DNA from: JACQAP01 sp035548375
Lineage (GTDB): Bacteria; Pseudomonadota; Gammaproteobacteria; Burkholderiales; JACQAP01
Direction: 5' to 3'
DNA length: 64,000 nt
Assembly: GCA_035548375.1 (NCBI GenBank)
Contig: DASZTG010000074.1
Coordinates: 7,546 to 71,545, forward strand
Position numbers and translations under genes: made by a program
Notes under the pieces: generated by a model
The model's database searches: none
What the model was told of the DNA's origin: nothing
Seen by the model: the letters and a program-made list of their open reading frames with translations, nothing else
In this document: in pieces, positions 8,647 through 16,428 of the stretch
How positions within the stretch are numbered: position 1 is the first letter of the stretch
Layout of the letters: each line of letters opens with the position of its first letter

Positions 8647-9138
8647 ATGAACATGAAACTGACGACCGGATTGAAGGCAGTCGCCGTCTACGAAGCCGCA
8701 AAGGGTCTGCTGGTACTCGTGGCCGGCTTCGGCGTGCTCGCCTTCATGCGCGATGACCTGCAGTACTACGCGGAGCAGCTCGTCGATCACTTGCACCTGA
8801 ATCTAGCCCGCGGCTATCCGCGCATTTTCATCGACGCGGCGGCAAACGTTTCCGATGCGCGACTGTGGACGCTCGCGGCGTTCGCGCTGCTATATGCCAT
8901 CGTTCGCTGGGTGGAAGCCTATGGCCTCTGGCGCGAGCGCGGCTGGGCCGAATGGTTTGCAGTCCTGAGCGGTGCCATCTACGTGCCCGCGGAGGTCTAC
9001 GGCGTTTTGCATCACGTGACGGCGGTGAAAGTCTCGCTGCTCGTGATCAACGTCGTCGTCGTCGCCTACATGATCTATATACTGTGGCGCTCCAGGCGCG
9101 AACATGCGCAAAGACCACGAAGCGAGTCGGGAATCTGA
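8647..9138 (+). CDS. DUF2127 family membrane protein
   Basis: 163 residues from the ATG at 8647 (MNMKLTTG). The pattern AVYEAAKGLLVLVAGFG at the N-terminus, the central RWVEAYGLWRERGWAEWF and the following YVPAEVYGVLHH are hallmarks of DUF2127, a family of three- to four-helix inner-membrane proteins of unknown function. Hydrophobic segments are at about residues 8-28, 75-95, 103-120 and 127-147. The in-frame codons upstream overlap the preceding gene and give no plausible start. Operon with the two preceding genes is likely from spacing. Confidence 0.78.
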   Translation: MNMKLTTGLKAVAVYEAAKGLLVLVAGFGVLAFMRDDLQYYAEQLVDHLHLNLARGYPRIFIDAAANVSDARLWTLAAFALLYAIVRWVEAYGLWRERGWAEWFAVLSGAIYVPAEVYGVLHHVTAVKVSLLVINVVVVAYMIYILWRSRREHAQRPRSESGI

Positions 9139-9186
9139 CGCCGGGGTTTTTTGCGTGGCGCCTTCCGTCAATCCCAGGAGGATGCT

Positions 9187-9693
9187 TTGAATATCTCGAT
9201 GTACCAGGCTTCGGTTCCGGTTTTCGTGCGTGCCCTCAACAATCTTGCTGCGATCATCGAGAAGGCGGCGGCGCATGCCGAGGCCAGGAAAATCAATCCC
9301 GCCGTGCTCGTAAATTTCCGCCTGTATCCGGACATGCTGCCGTTTTCCAGCCAGATCCAGATCGCGACGGACAATGCCAAGAATGGCACGGCGCGACTCG
9401 CCGGCGTCGAGCCGCCGAAATACGAGGACAACGAGGCGACGCTGCAGGATCTCGTCGCGCGCCTGCGCAAGACGGTGGCCTATCTCGAATCGCTCAAGCC
9501 CGAACAGATCGAAGGCTCGGAAGACAAGACGGTTTCATGGAAGACGCAGGCAGGCATGCGCTCCATGCAGGGCCTGCCTTATTTGCTGGCGCAGGTCACG
9601 CCGAACGTGTATTTCCACGTCACGACGGCGTACGCGATCCTGCGCCATTGCGGCGTAGAAATCGGCAAGAAGGATTTCATCGGACCCAATTGA
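9187..9693 (+). CDS. DUF1993 family protein (DinB-like helical fold)
   Basis: 168 residues. The first in-frame start with a proper ribosome binding site is TTG at 9187: AGGAGG at 9176-9181 is five bases before it, while the ATG at 9199 is 17 bases away. The protein begins NISMYQASVPVFVRALNNL and contains the family blocks FRLYPDMLPFSSQIQ and PYLLAQVTPNVYFHVTTAYAILRHCG. DUF1993 proteins are helical, about 165-170 residues long, and without assigned biochemical role. The C-terminal GKKDFIGPN is also characteristic. It is followed by 220 bases of non-coding sequence before the signalling gene. Confidence 0.8.
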   Translation: MNISMYQASVPVFVRALNNLAAIIEKAAAHAEARKINPAVLVNFRLYPDMLPFSSQIQIATDNAKNGTARLAGVEPPKYEDNEATLQDLVARLRKTVAYLESLKPEQIEGSEDKTVSWKTQAGMRSMQGLPYLLAQVTPNVYFHVTTAYAILRHCGVEIGKKDFIGPN

Positions 9694-9913
9694 GCCCATC
9701 AACCCGCGGTGGGAAGCACCGTTACCGTGCCGGCATGCCCGGTAAAACCGGAATTGCCGGGACGACCTCCCGATATTGCCCGTTTGTCATATTTGGCGGG
9801 AACTTAGGGGGATTCGGTCAACTCTGATCGAGACGAGCCCGCAAAGGGCCGAAGAAATCGAAACAAAAGCCGCACAATATACCGACGCGGGGGCAGCGAC
9901 GGGATTGGAGGAA

Positions 9914-11983
9914 ATGAACGCACCGATGCGGGTTTTGTTCGTCGAGGATTCGGAGATCGACGTCAAGCTCGAATGCCGGCAGCTCGAGCGCGAGCGGCTG
10001 GTGTTCGACTGGCGCGCGGTCGCCTCGGACGAGGACCTGCGCAAGGCACTCGAGGAATTTCGTCCCCATGTCGTGCTGTCCGACTACTCCATGCCGGGAT
10101 TCTCGGGCCTGCACGCCCTTCAAATCGTCAAGGCGCTCGCGCCCGACATTCCCTTCATATTCGTTTCAGGAACCATCGGGGAGGAAATGGCGGTGCAGTG
10201 CCTGCGCGAAGGCGCGACCGACTACATTTTGAAGGGCAACCTGAACCGGCTGGCGAATACCGTCCGTCGCGCCTACGAGCAATCCGAGCAGCAGGTTGCA
10301 ACGCGCGAGGCCCAGGACGCGAGGATGAGGCTCGCGGATATCCTGGAGGCCACTCCGGACATCGTCGCGACGACCGATGCCAGCGGACGCATCATCTACA
10401 TGAACGAAGCCGGTTGCCGCTTGCTCGGCGTGGCGCCGGAAGAGGTCATCGGCCAGCCCGCGCACGAGTTCTATAGCAAGAGGATGCTCGACCGCGTCAC
10501 CAACGAAGCGATTCCGGCCGCCCTCGAGCACGGCGCGTGGCAGGGCGAGACGGCGCTGGTCACGCACGCGGGAGAGGAAATTCCGGTGTCGCAGGTCATC
10601 GTTGCCCACAAGGCGACGGACAGCGGCGAGCGATTGCTGTCGGGCATCGCGCGCGACGTGCGCGAGCGCAAGACCTTCGAGGAGCGCATCTACCACCTTG
10701 CCCATCATGATTCGCAGACCGGGCTGCCGAACCGCTCGATGCTCGATGATCGCGCCACGCAGGCTTTCATCCATGCGCGCCGCAGCGGCCGCTCCGCCGT
10801 GCTGCTGGCACTGCACCTGAACAACTTCAGCCTCGTCAATGACGGCTACGGCCATACGATGGTCGACAAGGCCCTGGAGGAGATCGGCAAGCGGATGCGC
10901 AACGCGGTTCGCGACGGCGATACGGTAGCCCGCACGGGTGCGGACGAATTTGCCGTGCTTTTGGCCGACCTCGCGCGTCCGGAAGACGCGCATGCCGTGG
11001 CGCGCAAGATACTCGCCGCCTTGGATTCCGCCATCCACGTCGGCGGCCAGGAGTTCAGGGTGGCGGCCAGCGTAGGCGCGGCCCATTTCCCGACGGATGG
11101 CGAGGATTTCGAAACGCTGCTGCGCAACGCCAGCACGGCAATGCGCCGGGCCGTCACGCAGAACCGGGAAAGCTTCCAGTTCTACACGGCGCAGATGACC
11201 GAGGATTCGCTCGGCCGCCTGGAGGTCGAGACCGGATTGCAGGGTGCGCTGGAGCGCAATGAAATCGTCATGCACTACCAGCCGCAATATGACGTTCGCG
11301 AGCGACGCATGACTGGCGTGGAAGCGTTGATGCGCTGGTTCACGCCGGACGGCAAATCGGTTTCGCCGGTTCGCTTCATCCCGGTGGCCGAGGAAACGGG
11401 AATGATCCTGACCTTGGGCGAACGTGCGCTGGTGCAGGCTTGCACGAGCGCATTCGCCGGCCGCGATTCGCGCCTGCGCGTGGCGGTCAACGTGTCGCCG
11501 CGACAGCTCGGCGACGGCAATTTCGCCGACACGGTGAGCCGCGTGCTGGCGGTCACGGGATTTCCGCCTGGGCGCCTGGAACTCGAGATTACCGAAAGCG
11601 CGTTGCTGGAAAACGGCGAAGTTTCCCTTGCCGCGCTCGGCAGCCTGAAGAAGCTGGGGGTCAACATTGCCATCGACGATTTCGGCACGGGCTACTCGAG
11701 CCTGAGCTATTTGTCGCGGCTGCCCGTCGATCGCCTGAAAGTGGACAAGTCGTTCGTACGACGCATGACGGAAGAGCAGCGCGACAGGGCGATCGTGCAG
11801 GCGATCGTGGCGCTTGCCCACGGGCTGGGCATGGGTGTCGTCGCCGAAGGCGTGGAAACGAAAGAGCAGCTGGCATTGCTCTCGGACATGCAATGCGACG
11901 AAGTGCAGGGATACCTGTTTGCGCAGCCGGCCGATGCGGCGCGCATCCACGCGCTGGCGGAAAGCGCGCCGGCATTCGATTAA
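9914..11983 (+). CDS. Receiver-PAS-GGDEF-EAL cyclic-di-GMP signalling protein
   Basis: 689 residues from the ATG at 9914, which follows GGAGG at 9907-9911. Domains: a receiver (about 5-125, phosphoacceptor D57 in VVLSDYSMPG), a PAS domain (about 137-245), a GGDEF domain (about 262-425) and an EAL domain (about 435-680). The diguanylate cyclase motif is degenerate (GADEF, residues 342-346), whereas the phosphodiesterase residues look intact: EAL at 470-472, NVSPRQL, ELEITES, DDFGTG starting at D588, and AEGVE. The most likely activity is phosphorylation-controlled hydrolysis of cyclic-di-GMP, with the GGDEF domain as possible GTP sensor. No partner kinase is adjacent. Confidence 0.93.
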   Translation: MNAPMRVLFVEDSEIDVKLECRQLERERLVFDWRAVASDEDLRKALEEFRPHVVLSDYSMPGFSGLHALQIVKALAPDIPFIFVSGTIGEEMAVQCLREGATDYILKGNLNRLANTVRRAYEQSEQQVATREAQDARMRLADILEATPDIVATTDASGRIIYMNEAGCRLLGVAPEEVIGQPAHEFYSKRMLDRVTNEAIPAALEHGAWQGETALVTHAGEEIPVSQVIVAHKATDSGERLLSGIARDVRERKTFEERIYHLAHHDSQTGLPNRSMLDDRATQAFIHARRSGRSAVLLALHLNNFSLVNDGYGHTMVDKALEEIGKRMRNAVRDGDTVARTGADEFAVLLADLARPEDAHAVARKILAALDSAIHVGGQEFRVAASVGAAHFPTDGEDFETLLRNASTAMRRAVTQNRESFQFYTAQMTEDSLGRLEVETGLQGALERNEIVMHYQPQYDVRERRMTGVEALMRWFTPDGKSVSPVRFIPVAEETGMILTLGERALVQACTSAFAGRDSRLRVAVNVSPRQLGDGNFADTVSRVLAVTGFPPGRLELEITESALLENGEVSLAALGSLKKLGVNIAIDDFGTGYSSLSYLSRLPVDRLKVDKSFVRRMTEEQRDRAIVQAIVALAHGLGMGVVAEGVETKEQLALLSDMQCDEVQGYLFAQPADAARIHALAESAPAFD

Positions 11984-12052
11984 AGCCGGAACCTCGTTTC
12001 AGGCAAATCCTCCCAGAATGCATAATGGGCGCTCCTTGGCATGAGGAGGCCC

Positions 12053-12124
12053 ATGCATCCCGCGTTCGCCGACATCCGTGATCGACTGCGTGAACTTCCT
12101 GCCGCGGCGGGAGGATCCGCATGA
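12053..12124 (+). CDS. Candidate 23-codon leader ORF coupled to the GST gene
   Basis: A short frame, ATG at 12053 to TGA at 12122-12124, whose stop overlaps the ATG of the downstream gene as ATGA. AGGAGG at 12044-12049 lies three bases before it, a little close but otherwise perfect. The predicted peptide starts MHPAFADIRDRLREL and has no recognisable motif. CATAAT at 12021-12026 could be a -10 element. It may only serve to load ribosomes onto the next gene, or may be chance. Confidence 0.35.
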   Translation: MHPAFADIRDRLRELPAAAGGSA

Positions 12125-12792
12125 TCGTCGTGCACCACCTCAACAATTCCCGCTCGCAGCGCATCCTCTGGCTTCTCGAGGAACTCGGACTGGAATACGA
12201 GATCCGGCACTACCGGCGCGACCCCAAGACCATGCTTGCCCCGCCCGAATTGCGCAAGGTGCATCCGCTTGGCAAGGCTCCCGTCATCACGGACGATGGC
12301 AAGGCGATCGCGGAATCGGGAGCGATCATCGAGTATCTCGTCGCGCGCTACGGCAACGGCCGCCTGATTCCCGCCGCGAACACGCCGGAACGCTTGCGCT
12401 ACACCTATTGGCTGCACTACGCGGAAGCGACGCTGCAGCCGCTGCTGTTGATGAAGCTGTTTTTCGATCGCATCGAACGCGGCCCGATGCCCTTCTTCGC
12501 CAGGCCGGTGGCGAAAGCCATTGCCGGCAAGGAGAAGGATTCGTTCATCGTGCCCAACCTCGAGCGCAATTTCGAATATCTGGATGGCGAGCTGGGTCGC
12601 ACCACCTGGTTCGCGGGCGAGGAATTCTCCGCCGCGGACGTGCAGATGAGCTTTCCGGTCGAAGCCTCCGTCGTGCGTGGCGGGCTCGATGCGAGGCACC
12701 CGAAGCTCATGGCGTTCCTGGATCGCATCCATGCGCGTGCCGCCTACAAGAAGGCCATCGAGCGCGGCGGCGAATACAAGCTGCTGAAATGA
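12121..12792 (+). CDS. Glutathione S-transferase family protein
   Basis: 223 residues. The N-terminal thioredoxin fold (about 1-80) has HHLNNSRSQRILWLLEELG, with Ser10/Ser12 near the position of the catalytic Ser/Tyr, the cis-proline region KAPVITDDG and the glutathione-binding AESGAIIEYL. A helical C-terminal domain follows (about 90-215), with EFSAADVQMSFPVEA as N-capping box. The family conjugates glutathione to electrophiles or acts as a glutathione peroxidase; the substrate is open. The ATG at 12121 is preceded by GGGAGGATCC. It ends in an ATGA overlap with the acetyltransferase gene. Confidence 0.9.
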   Translation: MIVVHHLNNSRSQRILWLLEELGLEYEIRHYRRDPKTMLAPPELRKVHPLGKAPVITDDGKAIAESGAIIEYLVARYGNGRLIPAANTPERLRYTYWLHYAEATLQPLLLMKLFFDRIERGPMPFFARPVAKAIAGKEKDSFIVPNLERNFEYLDGELGRTTWFAGEEFSAADVQMSFPVEASVVRGGLDARHPKLMAFLDRIHARAAYKKAIERGGEYKLLK

Positions 12793-13304
12793 CCTCCGCT
12801 GCATCGCGCGCTTCCTGGACGCACAGGCTCGCGACGTACGACGAGCTGCCCGGGATCGTCGCGATCTACAACGCCACCATTCCGTCGAGGATGGTGACCG
12901 CCGATCTCGAACCGGTGTCCGTTGAAAGTCGGGTCGAATGGTTCCGGCAGCACAGGGCGGATTTTCGTCCACTGTGGGTGGCGACGGAAGGAGCAAGGAT
13001 CGCGGGCTGGCTGAGCTTCTCGACCTTTTACGGCCGGCCCGCCTACGACAAGACCGCGGAGCTGAGCGTCTACATCGACGAGGCGTTTCGCAATCGCGGA
13101 CTCGGCTCGTATTTCCTCGCGCAGGCGATCGCGCATGCCCCTCGTATCGGCGTGGATCGGCTGATCGGCTTCGTGTACGGGCACAACCTGCCGAGCCTGG
13201 CGCTCTTCGCGAAGCACGGCTTCGCGCGCTGGGGCGAATTGCCCGGCGTCACCAGGCTGGACGAGATCGAGCGCGACGTCGTGATTCTCGGCCGCCGCGC
13301 CTGA
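12789..13304 (+). CDS. GNAT N-acetyltransferase (phosphinothricin acetyltransferase-like)
   Basis: 171 residues from the ATG at 12789 that overlaps the preceding stop. The arrangement LPGIVAIYNATIPSRMVTADLEPVS at the N-terminus (seen here in two pieces around residues 18-42), the AELSVYIDEAFRNRGLGSYF acetyl-CoA loop and the GHNLPSLALFAKHGFARWG segment are those of PAT/Bar-like acetyltransferases. These acetylate phosphinothricin, methionine sulfoximine or related amines; physiological substrates are often unknown. It converges with the kinase gene downstream, separated by 55 bases. Confidence 0.85.
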   Translation: MTSAASRASWTHRLATYDELPGIVAIYNATIPSRMVTADLEPVSVESRVEWFRQHRADFRPLWVATEGARIAGWLSFSTFYGRPAYDKTAELSVYIDEAFRNRGLGSYFLAQAIAHAPRIGVDRLIGFVYGHNLPSLALFAKHGFARWGELPGVTRLDEIERDVVILGRRA

Positions 13305-13359
13305 CGCGTTGCGCTGGCGGGCGGAACGCGCCACATTCGCCGAGTCGCCTGCGCTTGCG

Positions 13360-14721
13360 CTAGGTTTTCCTGCGGTGCGCCGCCTCGGTCAGCTTGGCAT
13401 TGGCGATGGAGAGCCGCTCGACCCGATCGAGCAGGATGCGCACGAACGCGCGGTTGAACTGCTTCTGGCAGGCGTCGCTCGACTGGCGCAACGCGCCGGC
13501 GTTGACCTCGATGATCGTCAGCGGCGTGACCGAAACCACGGAACTCGTGCGCTTGCCGCGATCCTCGAAATACGGGATTTCGCCGAAGCAGTCGCCGTCG
13601 CCCAGCACGGAAAGGGTCCGCCCGGCGCTCATTACCCGGGCTTCGCCCTCGGCGATCAGGTAAAAGCTCTCGCAAGAGTCGCCTTCGCGCACGACGGGTT
13701 CCTGCGGGCCGATCCGGCGAAAGGCCGCGATGCGCACCATTTCCCAGACGTCGAGGTGGGCGAACTCGCTGAAGAAAGGAACCGCCTTGATGGCGCCGAA
13801 TTTCTCGGTTTCGGAAATCGACGCTTCCGGCAGCACGAGGCTCTTGTTGATCCTGGCGAGATCGGCCGAAAAATCCTCCCAGGTCGGGTAGCGGTCTTCG
13901 AGCTTCTTGGCGATCGCCTTCATGACGATCCGGTCCAGGTCGGCCGGGAGGTCGGGCCGGTGCACGCGCGGCGCGGGCGGTGCCATGTTGACGATCTGGT
14001 ACAGCAGGCTGGTGCTGTTGGACGCGAAGAAGGGCGTCTTGCCCGTCAGCAACCGGTACATCACCACGCCGAGCGAATAGATGTCGGTCTGGTGCGTCAG
14101 CATGAGGTCCTGGGCCTGCTCGGGCGACATGTACAACGGCGATCCGACCCCTTCGAGCTGGGTTACGTCTGCGTCGCGCTGCAGTGCTACGCCGAAATCC
14201 GTGACCTTGATCTCGCCGCCGTCGTCCACGAGGATGTTTGCGGGCTTGATGTCGCGGTGGATGATGCCCACGCGGCTGGCGAAATCGAGCGCCTGGCCGC
14301 ACTTGAATACGATTTCCACCACGCGATCGAGCGAAAGCAGGTTGTCGATCTCGCAATACGGCTCGAGCGTCTGTCCGCGCACGTATTCCATGACGAGGTA
14401 GCTGAATTCGTCCTGCACGTCCGCGTCGAAGATGCCGATGATGTTCGGATGGTTCAGCTTGCCGGCGAGCGATGCCTCGTTCAGGAAAACGCGGTCGAAG
14501 CGATGCCGCGTCGGTGCGTCCGCTCCCGCGTCCTTGTGCATGACCTTGATCGCCACGTCGCGATTGGCGAACGTGTCGCGCGCCAGGTAGACGCGGCTGG
14601 TGGCCCCGCGGCCCAGCTCGCGCGTGATCGGATACTTGCCGATGCGCTCGGGCGCCGGTTTCGGCGCGACGACATGGGCAGTCGCTGGTGCGTCGGGTTG
14701 AGTGGATTTGTTGCGGGCCAC
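13360..14721 (-). CDS. Ser/Thr protein kinase with C-terminal cyclic-nucleotide-binding domain
   Basis: 453 residues if translation starts at the GTG at 14721; an open frame extends upstream and an ATG further out cannot be excluded. The kinase domain (about 30-290) has the glycine loop ELGRGATSRVYLA, K59 in VAIKV, HRDIKPAN with catalytic D157, and DFG at 175-177. A cNMP-binding domain follows (about 315-435) with the phosphate cassette FGEIPYFEDRGKRTSSV, including E381 and R391. No transmembrane or PASTA segment is seen, so it is cytoplasmic. The architecture recalls eukaryotic PKG in reverse order and suggests a kinase regulated by cAMP or cGMP. Two cyclase genes lie within 13 kb, which supports this. 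Confidence 0.9.
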   Translation of the reverse strand: MARNKSTQPDAPATAHVVAPKPAPERIGKYPITRELGRGATSRVYLARDTFANRDVAIKVMHKDAGADAPTRHRFDRVFLNEASLAGKLNHPNIIGIFDADVQDEFSYLVMEYVRGQTLEPYCEIDNLLSLDRVVEIVFKCGQALDFASRVGIIHRDIKPANILVDDGGEIKVTDFGVALQRDADVTQLEGVGSPLYMSPEQAQDLMLTHQTDIYSLGVVMYRLLTGKTPFFASNSTSLLYQIVNMAPPAPRVHRPDLPADLDRIVMKAIAKKLEDRYPTWEDFSADLARINKSLVLPEASISETEKFGAIKAVPFFSEFAHLDVWEMVRIAAFRRIGPQEPVVREGDSCESFYLIAEGEARVMSAGRTLSVLGDGDCFGEIPYFEDRGKRTSSVVSVTPLTIIEVNAGALRQSSDACQKQFNRAFVRILLDRVERLSIANAKLTEAAHRRKT

Positions 14722-14885
14722 GTGATGTTGTCTTGCCGGTGGAAATATGCCGGACAGTCCATTGCGTAAAGGCAGTTTACACAACGACCGTGATGCCGGA
14801 GTAGCGCAGAACATTCCTTGCGTCAAAAAATGGTCCGCCACGCGGGCGGGCCCAAGCCGGGAGAGCAGCGGCAGGGAGGAAAGAT

Positions 14886-15101
14886 TTACCGGGAAGCCGT
14901 CGACGCCACGCGAACCTTGTCGATGGCCATCGGTGCGCAAGCGACCTTGTCGTCGACGATCGTGCATTTGTCGTTGCCGTTCAGGCTGAAGTCGATCCTT
15001 TGCTTGCCGTTCTCGATCGAGGTGCGGTAGCGGTCCTCCGCGAAAGCGGCCGTGCTCGACAAGGCGGTAACGATCAATGCTGCGGCAAGAATCCTGTTCA
15101 T
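14886..15101 (-). CDS. Small secreted protein of unknown function
   Basis: 71 residues from the ATG at 15099-15101, preceded by CTGGAGGAACTCACC, a strong ribosome binding site. The signal peptide MNRILAAALIVTALSSTAAFA gives a mature part of about 50 residues, EDRYRTSIENGKQRIDFSLN and on, with two cysteines (KCTIVDDKVAC) that could form one disulfide bridge. The frame is open further upstream, but without a signal-like start. No family was recognised. Two palindromes with GTGA/TCAC half-sites lie 86-166 bases upstream, between this gene and the divergent binding-protein gene. Confidence 0.7.
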   Translation of the reverse strand: MNRILAAALIVTALSSTAAFAEDRYRTSIENGKQRIDFSLNGNDKCTIVDDKVACAPMAIDKVRVASTASR

Positions 15102-15186
15102 GGTGAGTTCCTCCAGCTGCGTTTGCGTTGGAGAAACTTTAGATTTCGAGGGCATACGCGCGCGGTGAACTGTTGCGGCCGGAAGG

Positions 15187-15201
15187 TGTGACTTATTCAC
15201 G
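15187..15201. promoter_or_regulatory. GTGA-N5-TCAC palindrome
   Basis: TGTGACTTATTCACG: GTGA at 15188-15191 and TCAC at 15197-15200. It is one of two such palindromes in the 355-base gap (15102-15456) between the divergent small secreted protein and the binding-protein/kinase operon. The half-site is that of Crp proteins, but the spacer is one base shorter than in the E. coli CRP consensus. Apart from these two palindromes the gap holds nothing recognisable. Confidence 0.45.
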
Positions 15202-15253
15202 CGTGCGTCGTCCAACCCGAGTAGTACCGGGTTTGGACTGCAAACCGGCCTGG

Positions 15254-15267
15254 CGTGAAAATTCACG
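15254..15267. promoter_or_regulatory. Perfect palindromic GTGAA-N2-TTCAC site
   Basis: CGTGAAAATTCACG has six-base perfect arms CGTGAA and TTCACG. The same arms recur at 22373-22386. It sits 190 bases before the binding-protein gene and 153 bases before the divergent secreted-protein gene. It is a candidate operator for the Crp-type regulator encoded at 21612-22262. Confidence 0.5.
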
Positions 15268-15456
15268 TGCTCTGGGCCCTTGCCGCCGCTCGATTGCGCT
15301 AGTAGGGTGCGGCCATCGCGTCACGCATGACATCGCGTGACGCGCGGATTGCAATTCACCAAGGCGGATGATGATAAAGGACCAGCCAGGCCACCCGGCA
15401 TGCAGTCGCCAGGACTGGATGGGGGCCGGGATCGGGTAAAACATGAGAGAACACGA

Positions 15457-16428
15457 ATGACGCGTTGCCTGCGCCATTGCGCCGCCACGCTTCTTTTTGC
15501 GGCCCTGAGTGTCGGCTTTGACGTCCAGGGCGCGGACGACATGCCCGTCGTCGGCATCTTGCGGGCGTCCTCGCCCGTGGAGCGGGACCCGACCTACGAC
15601 GCCCTGGACGTCGCGTTGCAGCGGGTTGGTTACGTCATCGGCAAGAACATTCGATTCGAGCAAAGGTTTGCCGAACGCGACCCCAAAAGGCTTCCGGGCC
15701 TGGCGGATGAGCTCGTACGCATGAAGGTGGACTTGATCATCGCGGGCAACGAGGCGTCGGTGCGGGCGGCGAAGTCGTCGACCAGCACGATTCCGATCAT
15801 CGCGATCGCCTACGACCATGATCCCGTGGCGGTCGGCTTGATCCAGAGCATGCGCCGCCCGGGAGGCAACATCACCGGAATCTATTCGCGCCAGGTCGAG
15901 CTGGCCGGAAAACGGCTGGAATTGCTCAAGGACGCCGTTCCCGGGCTCAAGCAAGTCGCGGTGCTGCATGAAGCCGTCAGGCCCGCGCCCGCGCGACTCG
16001 ATGTGCTAGGCAAGCAGCTGGCCTTGCAGTTGCGGCCGGTGCCGCTGGCAAACACCGCGGAGTTCATCGCGACGCTCAAGCGGGTCCGCGCGGACTCGCA
16101 GGCCGCGACCTTGCTGTACTCACCGAGGTTCTTCGACGAGCGGGAGCGCCTCGGCGCCAGCGCGATCGAAGCCGGCCTGCCCGTCATGGCGCCCGAGCGC
16201 GAATTCGCCGCCGCGGGTGTGCTGATGTCCTACGGACCCGACCGGCAGGAGATCGCGGGCCGGGTTGCCTACCTGGTCGATCGCCTTTTGCGCGGTGCCA
16301 GCCCTGCCGACCTGCCGTTCGAGGAAGCGACCCGGTTCAAGTTCGCCGTCAACATGAAGACGGCCAAGGCGCTGGGCATTCGCATTCCGCAGTCGGTGCT
16401 GGATCGCGCGGACGAGGTGATCCGGTGA
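15457..16428 (+). CDS. ABC_sub_bind-type periplasmic substrate-binding protein
   Basis: 323 residues from the ATG at 15457; the codons upstream do not form a signal peptide. The signal peptide MTRCLRHCAATLLFAALSVG ends near residue 26 (VQGADD). The mature protein matches the TrpX-like ABC_sub_bind family (PF04392): MPVVGILRASSPVERDP, FAERDPKRLPGLADELV, DLIIAGNEASVRAAK, RPGGNITGI and AVNMKTAKALGIRIPQSV at the C-terminus. Such proteins bind small ligands, and no permease or ATPase is adjacent. The next gene, a sensor kinase, overlaps its stop (GTGA), so it probably presents ligand to that kinase instead of serving transport. The ligand is unknown. Confidence 0.85.
   Translation: MTRCLRHCAATLLFAALSVGFDVQGADDMPVVGILRASSPVERDPTYDALDVALQRVGYVIGKNIRFEQRFAERDPKRLPGLADELVRMKVDLIIAGNEASVRAAKSSTSTIPIIAIAYDHDPVAVGLIQSMRRPGGNITGIYSRQVELAGKRLELLKDAVPGLKQVAVLHEAVRPAPARLDVLGKQLALQLRPVPLANTAEFIATLKRVRADSQAATLLYSPRFFDERERLGASAIEAGLPVMAPEREFAAAGVLMSYGPDRQEIAGRVAYLVDRLLRGASPADLPFEEATRFKFAVNMKTAKALGIRIPQSVLDRADEVIR

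Noticed and set aside
15187..15201. Standard E. coli-type CRP box (TGTGA-N6-TCACA)
   Set aside because: The spacing is five and the outer base pair does not match, so it is listed only as a related palindrome.
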